17,464 nt of DNA from DATARH01 sp035309005 (GCA_035309005.1 DATGFP010000114.1:1-17464); one strand, 5' to 3'; shown: positions 1-7,255, counted from the stretch's first letter. Notes: generated from the letters alone by a model not told the origin. A program made the numbers and translations.

Positions 1-498
1 CGGCGCCACACCAGCTTTGCCTCGGCCTGGATCTCGCCGGTGATCGACGACACGATCGAGATCGAGATCAATGAGAAGGACGTCCGCACCGACACCTATC
101 GCTCATCGGGCGCCGGCGGCCAGCACGTCAACAAGACCGACAGCGCGGTGCGGCTCACGCATTTGCCGACCGGCGTCGTCGTCGCCTGCCAGAGCGAGCG
201 CTCGCAGCACCAGAACCGGGCGCATGCCTTCGCGATGCTGCGCGCCCGCCTCTACGAGCGGGAATTGCAGAAGCGCGAGGCGGCGGTCGACGCGATGAAC
301 GCGACCAAGACCGATATCGGCTGGGGCCACCAGATCCGCTCCTACGTGCTGCAGCCCTACCAGATGGTCAAAGACCTGCGCACCGGGGTCGAAACCGGCA
401 ATCCCTCGGCCGTGCTCGACGGCGACATCGACCGCTTCCTCGCCGCCGCCCTCGCCCAACGCATCGAAGGCGCCGACGCGATCACCAGCGGCAGCTAA
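1..498 (+). CDS. prfB: Peptide chain release factor 2 (RF2), C-terminal part
   Basis: This is the 3' part of the class I release factor that reads UGA and UAA stop codons and triggers peptidyl-tRNA hydrolysis on the ribosome. The frame is open from base 1, and the GTG at 40 is internal, so the gene begins upstream of the window. The catalytic GGQ is visible in the stretch RSSGAGGQHVNKTDSAVR (bases about 100-153), followed by the conserved CQSERSQHQNR segment and the IRSYVLQPYQMVKDLRTG block typical of RF2. The C-terminal helix ends in GDIDRFLAAAL, as in RF2 proteins. The UGA/UAA-specificity tripeptide and the possible programmed frameshift site would lie upstream and cannot be checked. The stop TAA is 22 bp from the end of the convergent toxin gene. 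Confidence 0.96.
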   Translation, partial: RRHTSFASAWISPVIDDTIEIEINEKDVRTDTYRSSGAGGQHVNKTDSAVRLTHLPTGVVVACQSERSQHQNRAHAFAMLRARLYERELQKREAAVDAMNATKTDIGWGHQIRSYVLQPYQMVKDLRTGVETGNPSAVLDGDIDRFLAAALAQRIEGADAITSGS

Positions 499-520
499 GG
501 CCGCGCCGCCAAACCGATGC

Positions 521-907
521 TCACCAGATCCGCGTAACGCCGAATTGATCCAATGCCGTGTCGTTGGAGAGAATCGGCATGTTCTCCGCAAGCGACTGCG
601 CGGCGAGCGTCCGGTCGAACGGGTCCTTGTGTGGGCCCGGCAGCGAACCCGACATGCACGCGTGCATGACGGTAATGGGCAAGGGAATAAACCCCTGCCC
701 AAGGATGATTTTCGCGAAATTCGTCGCCAATTGGGCGGCAGCGGGCAATCTGCCGAGACGGTATTTGGTCGTTATTTCCCAGCCGCTCGCGGCGCTGACG
801 AAGATCTCGTTCGCGGGATCGGCGATCGTCTGCCGAACCGGCACGCTCAGGCCGGAATCGCCAAGCACCCACCAAATAAGGGCGTGGGTGTCCAGCAGCG
901 CCTGCAT
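521..907 (-). CDS. vapC: Type II toxin, PIN-domain ribonuclease (VapC-like)
   Basis: A 128-residue PIN-domain protein, the usual size for a VapC toxin, which cleaves RNA in a metal-dependent way until neutralised by its partner antitoxin. The acidic active-site residues are in the expected order: D6 in LLDTHALIWW, E44 in SAASGWEITTK, D95/D98 in KDPFDRTLAAQ and D116 in LSNDTALD. The sequence pattern (DTHALIWW, then DPFDR) is that of the PIN subgroup usually paired with Phd/YefM-type antitoxins. The ATG is 10 bp after the antitoxin stop and has no convincing Shine-Dalgarno sequence, so translation is probably coupled to the upstream gene. All catalytic positions are present, so it looks intact. 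The RNA target cannot be told from sequence. Confidence 0.9.
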   Translation of the reverse strand: MQALLDTHALIWWVLGDSGLSVPVRQTIADPANEIFVSAASGWEITTKYRLGRLPAAAQLATNFAKIILGQGFIPLPITVMHACMSGSLPGPHKDPFDRTLAAQSLAENMPILSNDTALDQFGVTRIW

Positions 908-917
908 TTAGAAATCG

Positions 918-1151
918 CTATTCCCAGGCCGCCAATTCATCTTCCGGAAGCGGCTCGAAAAACTCGGGACCGACAGAGAATTGGCCTTTGAGCGCGCCGA
1001 ATGCACGCTTCGATCCGGGCTGGCGGATCGGATGCAGCGTCGCGAAGGGCACGTTCTGGTCGGTGATGACGATTTGCTGTCCGCCGGTTTTCACCGCTTG
1101 CACCAGCTTATCGATGTTCGCCGTCATCTCCTCGATGCTGACGTAGATCAT
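918..1151 (-). CDS. Type II antitoxin, Phd/YefM family
   Basis: A 77-residue protein directly upstream of the PIN toxin. The N-terminus (MIYVSIEEMTANIDKLVQAV, then QQIVITDQNVPFATLHPI) follows the Phd/YefM DNA-binding fold pattern: a short strand, a helix, then the 'VIT..g.PvA.L.P' strand pair. The C-terminal part (FSVGPEFFEPLPEDELAAWE) is the acidic, aromatic-rich tail that in this family wraps the toxin. I chose the ATG at 1151 because an AGAGGTGA Shine-Dalgarno lies 5 bases before it; a GTG at 1160 and an ATG at 1157 would add two or three residues. The pair presumably autoregulates through the upstream region, where an inverted repeat is seen at 1230-1253. Confidence 0.85.
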   Translation of the reverse strand: MIYVSIEEMTANIDKLVQAVKTGGQQIVITDQNVPFATLHPIRQPGSKRAFGALKGQFSVGPEFFEPLPEDELAAWE

Positions 1152-1229
1152 GGTCATCACCTCTCACGCGAGCGCGGATATAAGCCACCTTGAGCAACGT
1201 ATCCCGATCTCGCCGCATTCCAGAGAGAT

Positions 1230-1253
1230 CGTTGCGCGATCGCGTGCGCAACG
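1230..1253. promoter_or_regulatory. Perfect 8-bp inverted repeat upstream of the toxin-antitoxin pair
   Basis: CGTTGCGC at 1230-1237 is perfectly mirrored by GCGCAACG at 1246-1253, separated by 8 bases. It lies 25 bases past the SDR stop and about 80 bases before the antitoxin start, both on the minus strand. It could be the antitoxin operator or a transcription terminator for the SDR gene. There is no T-run after it (the minus strand reads ATCTCTCT), so a classical intrinsic terminator is doubtful. The symmetry is seen; the role is inference. Confidence 0.5.
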
Positions 1254-1278
1254 CAACCACCGGAGGCCGATCCGCCCA

Positions 1279-2079
1279 TCATTGCGCGAGGAAGCCGCCG
1301 TCGACCGGGAGCGTGTGGCCGGTGATCATCGCCGCCGCCGGGCTCGCCAGGAAGAGGATCGCGTGCGCCACTTCTTCGGGCGTCGCGAGGCGGCGCAGCG
1401 GGGTCAGCGCGGCGATCTGCTCGATGACGCCGGGCTGGTCGAGCAGCGCCGCCGTCAGGTCGGTGCGCACCCAGGTCGGCGCCACCGCGTTGACCCGGAT
1501 GCCCGATTGCGCCCACTCGACGGCGAGCGCGCGGGTCATGTTGAGGACCGCGCCCTTGGTCGCCTGGTAGGAGACGTTGGGGTAGATGCCGCCGCCCGAG
1601 AACGCCATGATCGAGGCGAGGTTGACGATCGCGCCGCCGCCGCGGCTGATCATGCTGCGCGCCGCGATGCGCGAACTGAGGAAGACGCCGGTCAAATTGA
1701 CCGCGACGACCTTGTTCCAATCCTCGAGCGGGAGATCAACCGCCGGGTGGCGCAGCCCGATGCCGGCGCTGTTAACCAGGATGTCGACGCCGCCATAGTG
1801 CTGCACCACCGTCGCGAAGGCGCGCTCCAGCGCCGCCTCGTCGCCGACGTCGGCGGCATGCGCCGAGACCGCCGCGCCGCTCCCGTTTCCGCTGATGGCC
1901 CCGGTGATTGCCCTGGCCGTTGCCTCGGCGCTCGCCGCGTCGCGGTCGATGAGCGCGATCGCCGCCCCGGCCCCGGCCAGCGCCACCGCCGCGGCGCGGC
2001 CGATGCCGCGCGCCCCGCCGGTGACCACCGCGACCTTGCCGTCCAGGCGATAGGGGGCGAGCTGGCTGGCGGCATTCAT
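1279..2079 (-). CDS. SDR family NAD(P)-dependent oxidoreductase
   Basis: A 266-residue classical short-chain dehydrogenase/reductase with a Rossmann fold. It shows the cofactor motif TGGARGIG (20-27), the NSAG motif (103-106), and the catalytic set N128, S156, Y171 and K175 (YQATK). D45 at the end of the second strand (IALIDRD) favours NAD(H) over NADP(H). The C-terminal TGHTLPVDGG segment is typical of the family. I chose the ATG at 2079, preceded by a GGAG Shine-Dalgarno 7 bases upstream; the same frame extends to 2145 but the added 22 residues are low complexity and not family-like. The substrate cannot be inferred: similar proteins act on sugars, alcohols or 3-oxoacyl groups, and no pathway gene adjoins it. 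It is divergent from cysS. Confidence 0.92.
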   Translation of the reverse strand: MNAASQLAPYRLDGKVAVVTGGARGIGRAAAVALAGAGAAIALIDRDAASAEATARAITGAISGNGSGAAVSAHAADVGDEAALERAFATVVQHYGGVDILVNSAGIGLRHPAVDLPLEDWNKVVAVNLTGVFLSSRIAARSMISRGGGAIVNLASIMAFSGGGIYPNVSYQATKGAVLNMTRALAVEWAQSGIRVNAVAPTWVRTDLTAALLDQPGVIEQIAALTPLRRLATPEEVAHAILFLASPAAAMITGHTLPVDGGFLAQ

Positions 2080-2109
2080 CGCGCATCTCCGTAGCTGGCG
2101 GGCCGGCTC

Positions 2110-2139
2110 TTGTGATGGACCGGCGCGCGGCAATCTAGT
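2110..2139 (+). promoter_or_regulatory. Candidate sigma-70-type promoter for cysS
   Basis: TTGTGA at 2110-2115 and TCTAGT at 2134-2139 are separated by 18 bases, each matching 4 of 6 consensus positions. They lie in the 101-bp gap between the divergent SDR gene and cysS and would give a leader of about 35 bases. The cysS start lacks a close Shine-Dalgarno (AGGAA lies about 18 bases away). By-eye match only. Confidence 0.25.
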
Positions 2140-2180
2140 AGGCACTATCGCTCCGCCAGGAACGAAACGCCAATCCGCCG

Positions 2181-3629
2181 ATGCCGCTCGTCCTTTACAA
2201 TACGCTGACCCGCCGCAAGGAGGCGTTCGTCCCGATCGACCCCCAGAACGTGCGGATGTACGTCTGCGGGCCGACGGTCTACGAGACGCCGCATATCGGC
2301 AACGCCCGCGCGGTCGTGGTGTTCGACCAGCTCTACCGCGTGCTGCGCCACGAATACGGCGCGGCCCACGTCAAATACGTCCGCAACATCACCGACATCG
2401 ACGACAAGATCATCGAGGCGGCGCGCGCGGGTGGCGAGCCGATTTCGGCCCTGACCGAGCGCACCACCGCGGCCTTCCACGCCGACATGGCGGCCCTGGG
2501 CGCGCTCACCCCCGATGTCGAGCCGCGCTGCACGGGCCACGTGCCGCAGATGGTCCAGATGATCGAGCGGCTGATCGCGAGCGGCCACGCCTACGCGGCC
2601 GAGGGGCATGTGCTCTTCGCGGTCCGCTCCTGGCCGCGCTACGGCAAGCTGTCGCGCCGCAGCACGCAGGAGATGATCGCCGGCGCGCGGGTCGAGGTCG
2701 CGCCCTATAAGAAGGACCCCGGCGACTTTGTGCTGTGGAAGCCGTCGACCCCGGAGCAGCCGGGCTGGGAGAGCCCGTGGGGCCGCGGCCGGCCGGGCTG
2801 GCACATCGAATGCTCGGCGATGAGCGAAGCCCATCTCGGCGAGCATTTCGACATCCACGGCGGCGGCCTCGACCTCATTTTCCCGCACCACGAAAACGAA
2901 TTGGCGCAAAGCGAAGCCGCGCATGGCGGCGAAAAATTCGTCAACCTCTGGATGCACAACGGCTTCCTCTCGGTCGACAGTACGAAGATGTCAAAGTCCC
3001 TCGGCAATTTCGTGACGGTGCACGAATTGCTGAAGGAATGGCCGGGTGAAATGATCCGGCTCGCCTTGCTTGGCACGCACTATCGCGACCCGCTGGATTG
3101 GACTGAAGACCGGCGGCGCCAAGCAGTGCAGGATCACTCACGCTTGGCGGGCGCGCTGAACAGGGAGCGGCGCGCCGGCGACCCCGAATTGCCGTTGGTG
3201 CCTGCGCCGTCATCGGTGATTGAGGCACTGCACAATGATCTGAATACGCCGCTTGCACTCGCTCGGCTGCATGAGTTGGCACACGCGATCAATCGCTGTG
3301 ACGACGAGAGGGAGCGTCGCCAATTAAAGAGCGAGTTGAAGGCGGGCGGTCAGTTGATGGGGCTGCTCGATCCTGAGGCCTACGCACGGCTGCAACCGAC
3401 ACCCCGCATTGCGCGGGCCGTAGCGATGGGCGGAATCAGATTTGGTGGTGCGGCAGTAGGCGTTTCCCGGCTCTCGGATGAGATTGTCGAAGAGCGAACC
3501 GCTGCGCGCACCGAAGCGCGTAAAGAGCGGCGGTTCGCCGATGCAGACCGCATCCGCGCCGAACTCGCACAGGCCGGCATCATCCTCGAAGACAAGCCGG
3601 ACGGCACGACCGAATGGCGCCGCGCTTGA
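2181..3629 (+). CDS. cysS: Cysteine--tRNA ligase
   Basis: Class I aminoacyl-tRNA synthetase that charges tRNA-Cys; 482 residues, slightly longer than the usual ~460. The HIGH-type signature is HIGN (38-41) after the YVCGPTVY block, and KMSKS is at 269-273. The zinc/cysteine-binding residues C29, C211, H236 and E240 are all present (HIECSAMS, IFPHHENE). The C-terminal anticodon-binding part ends in FADADRIRAELAQAGI and EDKPDG, as in the family. Codon usage changes within the gene: by hand count 2281-2340 is 68% GC, while 3241-3360 is 58%, and the last third uses more A/T-ending codons. The stretch around residues 405-430 is poorly conserved relative to the family as I remember it. A palindromic repeat follows the stop, then trmJ. 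Confidence 0.97.
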   Translation: MPLVLYNTLTRRKEAFVPIDPQNVRMYVCGPTVYETPHIGNARAVVVFDQLYRVLRHEYGAAHVKYVRNITDIDDKIIEAARAGGEPISALTERTTAAFHADMAALGALTPDVEPRCTGHVPQMVQMIERLIASGHAYAAEGHVLFAVRSWPRYGKLSRRSTQEMIAGARVEVAPYKKDPGDFVLWKPSTPEQPGWESPWGRGRPGWHIECSAMSEAHLGEHFDIHGGGLDLIFPHHENELAQSEAAHGGEKFVNLWMHNGFLSVDSTKMSKSLGNFVTVHELLKEWPGEMIRLALLGTHYRDPLDWTEDRRRQAVQDHSRLAGALNRERRAGDPELPLVPAPSSVIEALHNDLNTPLALARLHELAHAINRCDDERERRQLKSELKAGGQLMGLLDPEAYARLQPTPRIARAVAMGGIRFGGAAVGVSRLSDEIVEERTAARTEARKERRFADADRIRAELAQAGIILEDKPDGTTEWRRA

Positions 3630-3641
3630 CCACAAAAGAAA

Positions 3642-3763
3642 CCCCCTCTCCCCCACCGGGGGAGAGGGTTGGGGTGAGGGGGCGGATGCCAGGGCGCCGG
3701 CCGCCCTCACCCTCCCAGCGCTGCGCGCCGGGCCCCTCCCTCTCCCGCATTACGGGAGAGGGG
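3642..3763. repeat. REP/BIME-like paired palindromes, CCCTCTCCC family
   Basis: Two strong hairpins lie between cysS and trmJ. The first is an 11-bp perfect stem at 3644-3668 (CCCTCTCCCCC / GGGGGAGAGGG, loop ACC). The second is a 10-bp perfect stem at 3738-3762 (CCCTCTCCCG / CGGGAGAGGG, loop CATTA). Between them GGGTGAGGG-like and CCCTCACCC-like arms face each other, so the whole unit is roughly symmetric, as in bacterial interspersed mosaic elements. The same family recurs at 8201-8297. No transposase is nearby. It could also act as a transcription attenuator or mRNA stabiliser downstream of cysS. Confidence 0.8.
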
Positions 3764-3773
3764 CTCTGCTGAG

Positions 3774-4553
3774 ATGGCGGGCACCGATAGCAGCCGCGCG
3801 GGGGCGAGCGGGGGGCCGGCGATCATCCTGGTCGAGCCGCAGCTCGGGGAGAATATCGGGACGGCGGCGCGGGCGATGGCCAATTGCGGGCTGGATGATT
3901 TGCGCCTGGTGCGGCCGCGCGACGGCTGGCCCAGCGCGAAGGCGGTGGCGGCGGCCAGCGGCGCCGACCGGGTGTTGGACAACGCGCGGCTCTTCCCCAG
4001 CGTCGAGGCGGCGATCGGCGACCTCGCGCATGTCTATGCCTCGACCGCGCGCGACCGCTACATGGTGAAGCGTGAGGTGACGCCGCGCCGGGCCGCGCTC
4101 GAAATGCGCGGCTTTCTAGGCCATGGCGAACCCTGCGGCGTGCTCTTCGGGCCGGAGCGCACCGGGCTCGTCAACGCCCATATCGCCTTGGCCGACACGG
4201 TGCTGACGGTGCCGCTCAACCCGGCCTTTTCCTCGCTCAACCTCGCCCAGGCGGTGCTGATCGTCGGCTACGAGTGGTTCACCGCGCAGGCCGAGCCGCC
4301 GCCCGAAACCCTCCACACCGGCCACAGCCGCCCGGCCGACAAGGCCGAGCTCATTCGCTTTTTCGACCATTTCGAGGAGGCGCTTTTCGCCAGCGGCTTT
4401 CTGCGCCAGCCCGACAAGCGCCCGAGCATGACCCGCAACCTGCGCAACCTCTTTCAGCGCGCCGGGTGCACCGAACAGGAATTGCGCACCCTGCACGGCG
4501 TCATCACCGCCTTCATCGGACCTCGCAAGCGCGAGGGGAACGCGAAGGAGTAG
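3774..4553 (+). CDS. trmJ: tRNA (cytidine/uridine-2'-O-)-methyltransferase TrmJ, SPOUT family
   Basis: A 259-residue SpoU/TrmH-superfamily methyltransferase with a knotted SAM-binding fold. It carries the three family motifs: EPQLGENIGTAARAMANCGL (21-40, motif 1 with N27 and R33), LFGPERTGL (124-132, motif 2) and VPLNPAFSSLNLAQAV (146-161, motif 3). The position of motif 1 close to the N-terminus and the C-terminal helical extension ending near GVITAFIG match TrmJ, which methylates the 2'-OH of position 32 in tRNAs. The ATG at 3774 lies just beyond the repeat, without a clear Shine-Dalgarno. The pairing with cysS puts two tRNA-related genes together. Assignment to TrmJ rather than another SpoU member is probable, not certain. 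Confidence 0.9.
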   Translation: MAGTDSSRAGASGGPAIILVEPQLGENIGTAARAMANCGLDDLRLVRPRDGWPSAKAVAAASGADRVLDNARLFPSVEAAIGDLAHVYASTARDRYMVKREVTPRRAALEMRGFLGHGEPCGVLFGPERTGLVNAHIALADTVLTVPLNPAFSSLNLAQAVLIVGYEWFTAQAEPPPETLHTGHSRPADKAELIRFFDHFEEALFASGFLRQPDKRPSMTRNLRNLFQRAGCTEQELRTLHGVITAFIGPRKREGNAKE

Positions 4554-4567
4554 GGTCGGCGGCGCGG

Positions 4568-4680
4568 GGATTGCCGCGTCGCTGCGCTCCTCGCAATGAC
4601 AGGAGAAAGGGCGTCATTGCGAGCGCGGCGCTCGCCGCGACACCCCTTGCGCTGTCATTGCGAGCGCAGCGAAGCAATCC
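4568..4680. repeat. Cluster of GTCATTGCGAG...GCAATCC interspersed repeats
   Basis: Three copies of a second repeat family fill the gap between trmJ and fzlA. An inverted copy runs 4568-4601 (GGATTGCC...CAATGACA), a partial direct copy starts at 4613 (GTCATTGCGAGCG), and a complete direct copy runs 4653-4680 (TGTCATTGCGAG ... GAAGCAATCC). The first and third copies form an inverted pair. Repeats of this wording are dispersed in many proteobacterial genomes. They are not evenly spaced, so this is not a CRISPR. Confidence 0.8.
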
Positions 4681-4722
4681 CCAGCCGGCATTCTCGGACC
4701 GCGCAAGCGCTGAACTCGGCCG

Positions 4723-4751
4723 TGTTCAGAGCGCGCGGCGGCCGGTACAAT
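4723..4751 (+). promoter_or_regulatory. Candidate promoter immediately before fzlA
   Basis: TACAAT (4746-4751; 5 of 6 with the -10 consensus) is preceded at 17 bases by TGTTCA (4723-4728; a weak -35). The fzlA ATG is only 7 bases beyond the -10 box and no Shine-Dalgarno is visible between them. If the promoter is used, the mRNA would be leaderless or nearly so. Confidence 0.35.
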
Positions 4752-4758
4752 CGCGCCC

Positions 4759-5439
4759 ATGCGGGTTCTCTACCACCTCACATTGTCGCCCTTCGCGCGC
4801 AAGGTGCGCGTCGTCTTGGCCGAGAAAAGCCTCGAATTCACCCCGAAGCTCGAAAAAACCTGGGAGCGCCGGCCGGAGTTTCTCGCGCTCAACCCAGCGG
4901 GCGAAGTCCCGGTGCTGATCGAGCCCGACGGCACGGTGCTGGCCGGGACCGAGGCGATCGTCGAATACCTCGACGAAGCCTACCGCGACAAATTGCTGAT
5001 CGGCATCAATCCCGTAGACCGCGCCGAGGTGCGTCGCCTCGTTGCCTGGTTCGACGTCAAGATGAACCTCGAAGTCACCGAAAACCTGCTCGGGCAGAAG
5101 ATGATGCGGCGCAACCGCGCGCCCGGGCAGCCGACCGCGACGCCCAATTCGCAGGCGATCCGCGCCGGCCACGCCAATTTGCCCTACCACCTCGATTACA
5201 TCGGCTACCTGGTCGAGCGCCGGCGTTGGCTGGCGGGCGACCATTTCTCGGTCGCCGACATCACCGCGGCGGCGCACCTCTCCAGCCTCGATTATCTGGG
5301 CGATGTGCCGTGGGACGCGCACGAGGCCGCCAAGGAATGGTACGCCCGCCTCAAATCGCGGCCGAGCTTTCGCGCGATCCTCGCCGACCACGTGCCCGGC
5401 GCCCCGCCGCCGCCGCACTACACCGACCTCGATTTCTAG
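4759..5439 (+). CDS. fzlA: FtsZ-binding protein FzlA (GST fold)
   Basis: A 226-residue protein with a glutathione S-transferase fold. The N-terminal thioredoxin-like domain shows SPFARKVRVVLAEK (10-23), LNPAGEVPVL (44-53) and AGTEAIVEYL (62-71). The helical C-terminal domain contains VAWFDVKMNLEVTENLLGQK (from 95), YHLDYIGYLVE and SVADITAAAHLSSLDYLGDV. The tail PPPHYTDLDF is the signature I recall from Caulobacter FzlA. FzlA is a non-catalytic alphaproteobacterial cell-division factor that binds FtsZ filaments and helps activate septal wall synthesis. A generic GST is the alternative, but the ENLLGQK region and C-terminal DLDF argue for FzlA. Its TAG shares the sequence CTAG with the stop of the convergent TPR gene. 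Confidence 0.88.
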   Translation: MRVLYHLTLSPFARKVRVVLAEKSLEFTPKLEKTWERRPEFLALNPAGEVPVLIEPDGTVLAGTEAIVEYLDEAYRDKLLIGINPVDRAEVRRLVAWFDVKMNLEVTENLLGQKMMRRNRAPGQPTATPNSQAIRAGHANLPYHLDYIGYLVERRRWLAGDHFSVADITAAAHLSSLDYLGDVPWDAHEAAKEWYARLKSRPSFRAILADHVPGAPPPPHYTDLDF

Positions 5440-6308
5440 CCGCCGCCGGCGGGGGGCTTTGCGGCGGGCGGCAGCTGTTGCGGGATCGCCAGGCGCTCGA
5501 TGTTGGCGCGGGCGGCCGCTTCGGCGGCGCTGCCCGGGGCCAGCGCAGCGGCCTTGCCCCAATCGGCCCGGGCGCCCTCGACATCGCCGCGCAGCCGGCG
5601 GATGTTGCCGCGCTCGAGGAGCGCCGGCACCGAATCGGGGGCGAGGGCGAGCGCCGCGTCGACATCGGCCAGCGCGGGGTCGAGCCGGCCCAGCTCGCGA
5701 TAGGCGGTGGCGCGGTAGATCAGCGCGTCGAGCCGCTCGGGGTGGGCCTTCAGCGCGCGGTCGAGATCAGCGAGCGCCTTGTCGAACCAGCCGGCGGCGC
5801 CGGCCGCCTCGGCGCGGTCGACCAGGAGGTCGGGGTCGTTGGGGCGCAGGCTCAGCGCCCGGCCGCCCGCTTCGTAGGCGCGGCCGGGATCGCCGGCGAG
5901 GAGCCAGGCCTGCCCCGCCTGGTCGAGCACCTCGGCGCGTAAGGCTTCCGGCGCCCGCACCATCGCCTGCGCCAGCGTTTCGAGGCGGCTCGCGGCCTCC
6001 TTGTATTGCTGCAAGCCGATCAGCGCGACCGCGAGGCAATGCTCGGCCGGGTGCGCCCCGCCGCGCGCCTGCCAGCCGAGCGCGAGCTTCTTGGCGGCGG
6101 CGGCATCGTGGCCGGCGAGGCTCATGCAGCGCTCGTAGGTCGCCGCATCGGCCGCGGCCGGCCGCGGCGCCCGCGCCGAGGGCACCGGCGGCACCGTCAG
6201 CAGCGGCTCGGAGGCGGCCGGCAGCTCGACCGCGCCGGCCGGGCCGGCGACTAGGCCCGGGGCGGCCATCGCGAGCAGAAACACCGCGGCGAGCCGAGCG
6301 CGCATCAT
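5436..6308 (-). CDS. Exported tetratricopeptide-repeat protein
   Basis: A 290-residue protein with an N-terminal signal peptide (positive start MMRAR, hydrophobic core LAAVFLLAMAAPGLVAG, likely cleavage after AGA at about 26). A proline/alanine-rich linker follows, then roughly four tetratricopeptide repeats from about 125 to 260 (for example AYEAGGRALSLRPND, ALADLDRALKAHPE and ALADVDAALALAPDS). The C-terminus is proline/glycine-rich. It is probably a periplasmic protein-interaction scaffold; the partner is unknown. C61 and C91 lie outside the repeats. The ATG at 6308 overlaps the TGA of the upstream peptidase gene (ATGA), so the two are translationally coupled; a second ATG follows at 6305. 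The frame stays open much further upstream, but that part is antisense-frame noise inside the peptidase gene. Confidence 0.85.
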   Translation of the reverse strand: MMRARLAAVFLLAMAAPGLVAGPAGAVELPAASEPLLTVPPVPSARAPRPAAADAATYERCMSLAGHDAAAAKKLALGWQARGGAHPAEHCLAVALIGLQQYKEAASRLETLAQAMVRAPEALRAEVLDQAGQAWLLAGDPGRAYEAGGRALSLRPNDPDLLVDRAEAAGAAGWFDKALADLDRALKAHPERLDALIYRATAYRELGRLDPALADVDAALALAPDSVPALLERGNIRRLRGDVEGARADWGKAAALAPGSAAEAAARANIERLAIPQQLPPAAKPPAGGG

Positions 6309-7255
6309 CGCCGCCTCGCGCGCTCGGCCGCCAGCACCAGCTGCTCGCGGATGCCGGGCTCCATCGCCGAGTGCCCGGCGTCGCGCACGATGATGTATTC
6401 CGCCTCGGGCCAGGCGCGCGCCAGTTCGTCGGCGCTCCTGACCGGGCACACCATGTCGTAGCGGCCCTGCACGATCGTCGCCGGCAGGTGGCGGATGCGG
6501 CCGACCCGCGCCACCAGGTCGCGCTCCGGCGGAAACAAATGATGCGTGAAGTAATGCGCCTCGAGCCGCGCCAGCCCCAAGGCCAGGCGGTCCTCGCCGA
6601 AAACCGCGACGGTCTCGGGGTTGGGCAGGAGGGTCGAGCAGGCGCCCTCGTAGACGCTCCAGGCGCGCGCCGCCGGCAGGTGCACCGCCGGGTCGGGGTC
6701 GATCAGGCGGCGGTAATAGCCGGCCAGCAGGTCGCCGCGCTCCGCTTCCGGCAGAAACCCGGCGAAGGCGCGCCACGCCTCGGGGAAAACCGCCCTGATG
6801 CCATAGAGGAACCACTCGATCTCGGCCGGACGGCACAGAAAGATGCCGCGCACGATCAGCCGCGCGACGCGCTCGGGATGGGTTTCGGCGTAATAGAGCG
6901 CCAAGGTCGAGCCCCACGAGCCGCCGAAGAGGCTCCATTGGGCGACGCCGAGTTCGCCGCGCAGCAGCTCGATGTCGGCGACCAGGTGATCGGGCGAATT
7001 GTCGGCGGTCTCGGCGAGCGGCGTCGAGCGCCCGCCGCCGCGCTGGTCGAAGATCACGATGCGCCAATGCGCGGGATCGAAAAACCGCCGGTGCACCGGG
7101 GTCGCGCCGGCGCCCGGCCCGCCATGCAGGAAGAGGATCGGCTGGCCCTGCGGGTTGCCCGACTCCTCCCAATACATCGTGTGGCGCCCATCGAGCCTGA
7201 GGCGGCCGGTGCGGTAGGGCTCCAATGGCGGAAAGAGGTCGCGGCGCTCGCTCAT
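6305..7255 (-). CDS. pip: Proline iminopeptidase, alpha/beta hydrolase (peptidase S33)
   Basis: A 316-residue alpha/beta hydrolase that removes N-terminal proline from peptides; length matches the family (~310-320). The oxyanion-hole motif is HGGPG (44-48), the nucleophile elbow is GGSWGS with S113, and the triad is completed by D267 (QGRYDMVCP) and H295 (DAGHSAMEP). The FDQRGGGRSTP segment (69-79) and the N-terminal LFPPLEPYRTGRL stretch are diagnostic of bacterial Pip. I chose the ATG at 7255 because similarity begins there; the frame is open to 7423 but the extra residues are low-complexity. No signal peptide is seen, so it is cytosolic. It forms an operon with the downstream exported TPR gene (4-bp overlap) and is divergent from the dioxygenase gene. 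Confidence 0.94.
   Translation of the reverse strand: MSERRDLFPPLEPYRTGRLRLDGRHTMYWEESGNPQGQPILFLHGGPGAGATPVHRRFFDPAHWRIVIFDQRGGGRSTPLAETADNSPDHLVADIELLRGELGVAQWSLFGGSWGSTLALYYAETHPERVARLIVRGIFLCRPAEIEWFLYGIRAVFPEAWRAFAGFLPEAERGDLLAGYYRRLIDPDPAVHLPAARAWSVYEGACSTLLPNPETVAVFGEDRLALGLARLEAHYFTHHLFPPERDLVARVGRIRHLPATIVQGRYDMVCPVRSADELARAWPEAEYIIVRDAGHSAMEPGIREQLVLAAERARRR

Noticed and set aside
1..498. Apparent N-terminal truncation of release factor 2
   Set aside because: The frame is open to base 1, so the missing part is cut by the window edge and is not a broken gene.
1150..2094. A 314-codon plus-strand frame opposite the SDR gene
   Set aside because: The minus strand has the complete SDR motif set; this frame is Arg/Asp-rich without recognisable features.
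3644..3668. Intrinsic terminator after cysS
   Set aside because: The stem is strong but followed by TTGGGGTGAGGG, not a T-run, and it belongs to a repeat family that also occurs inside a coding frame.
4568..4680. Possible CRISPR array because of repeated GTCATTGCGAG units
   Set aside because: Only three copies, one inverted and one partial, with unequal spacing and no cas genes; this is a dispersed palindrome family.
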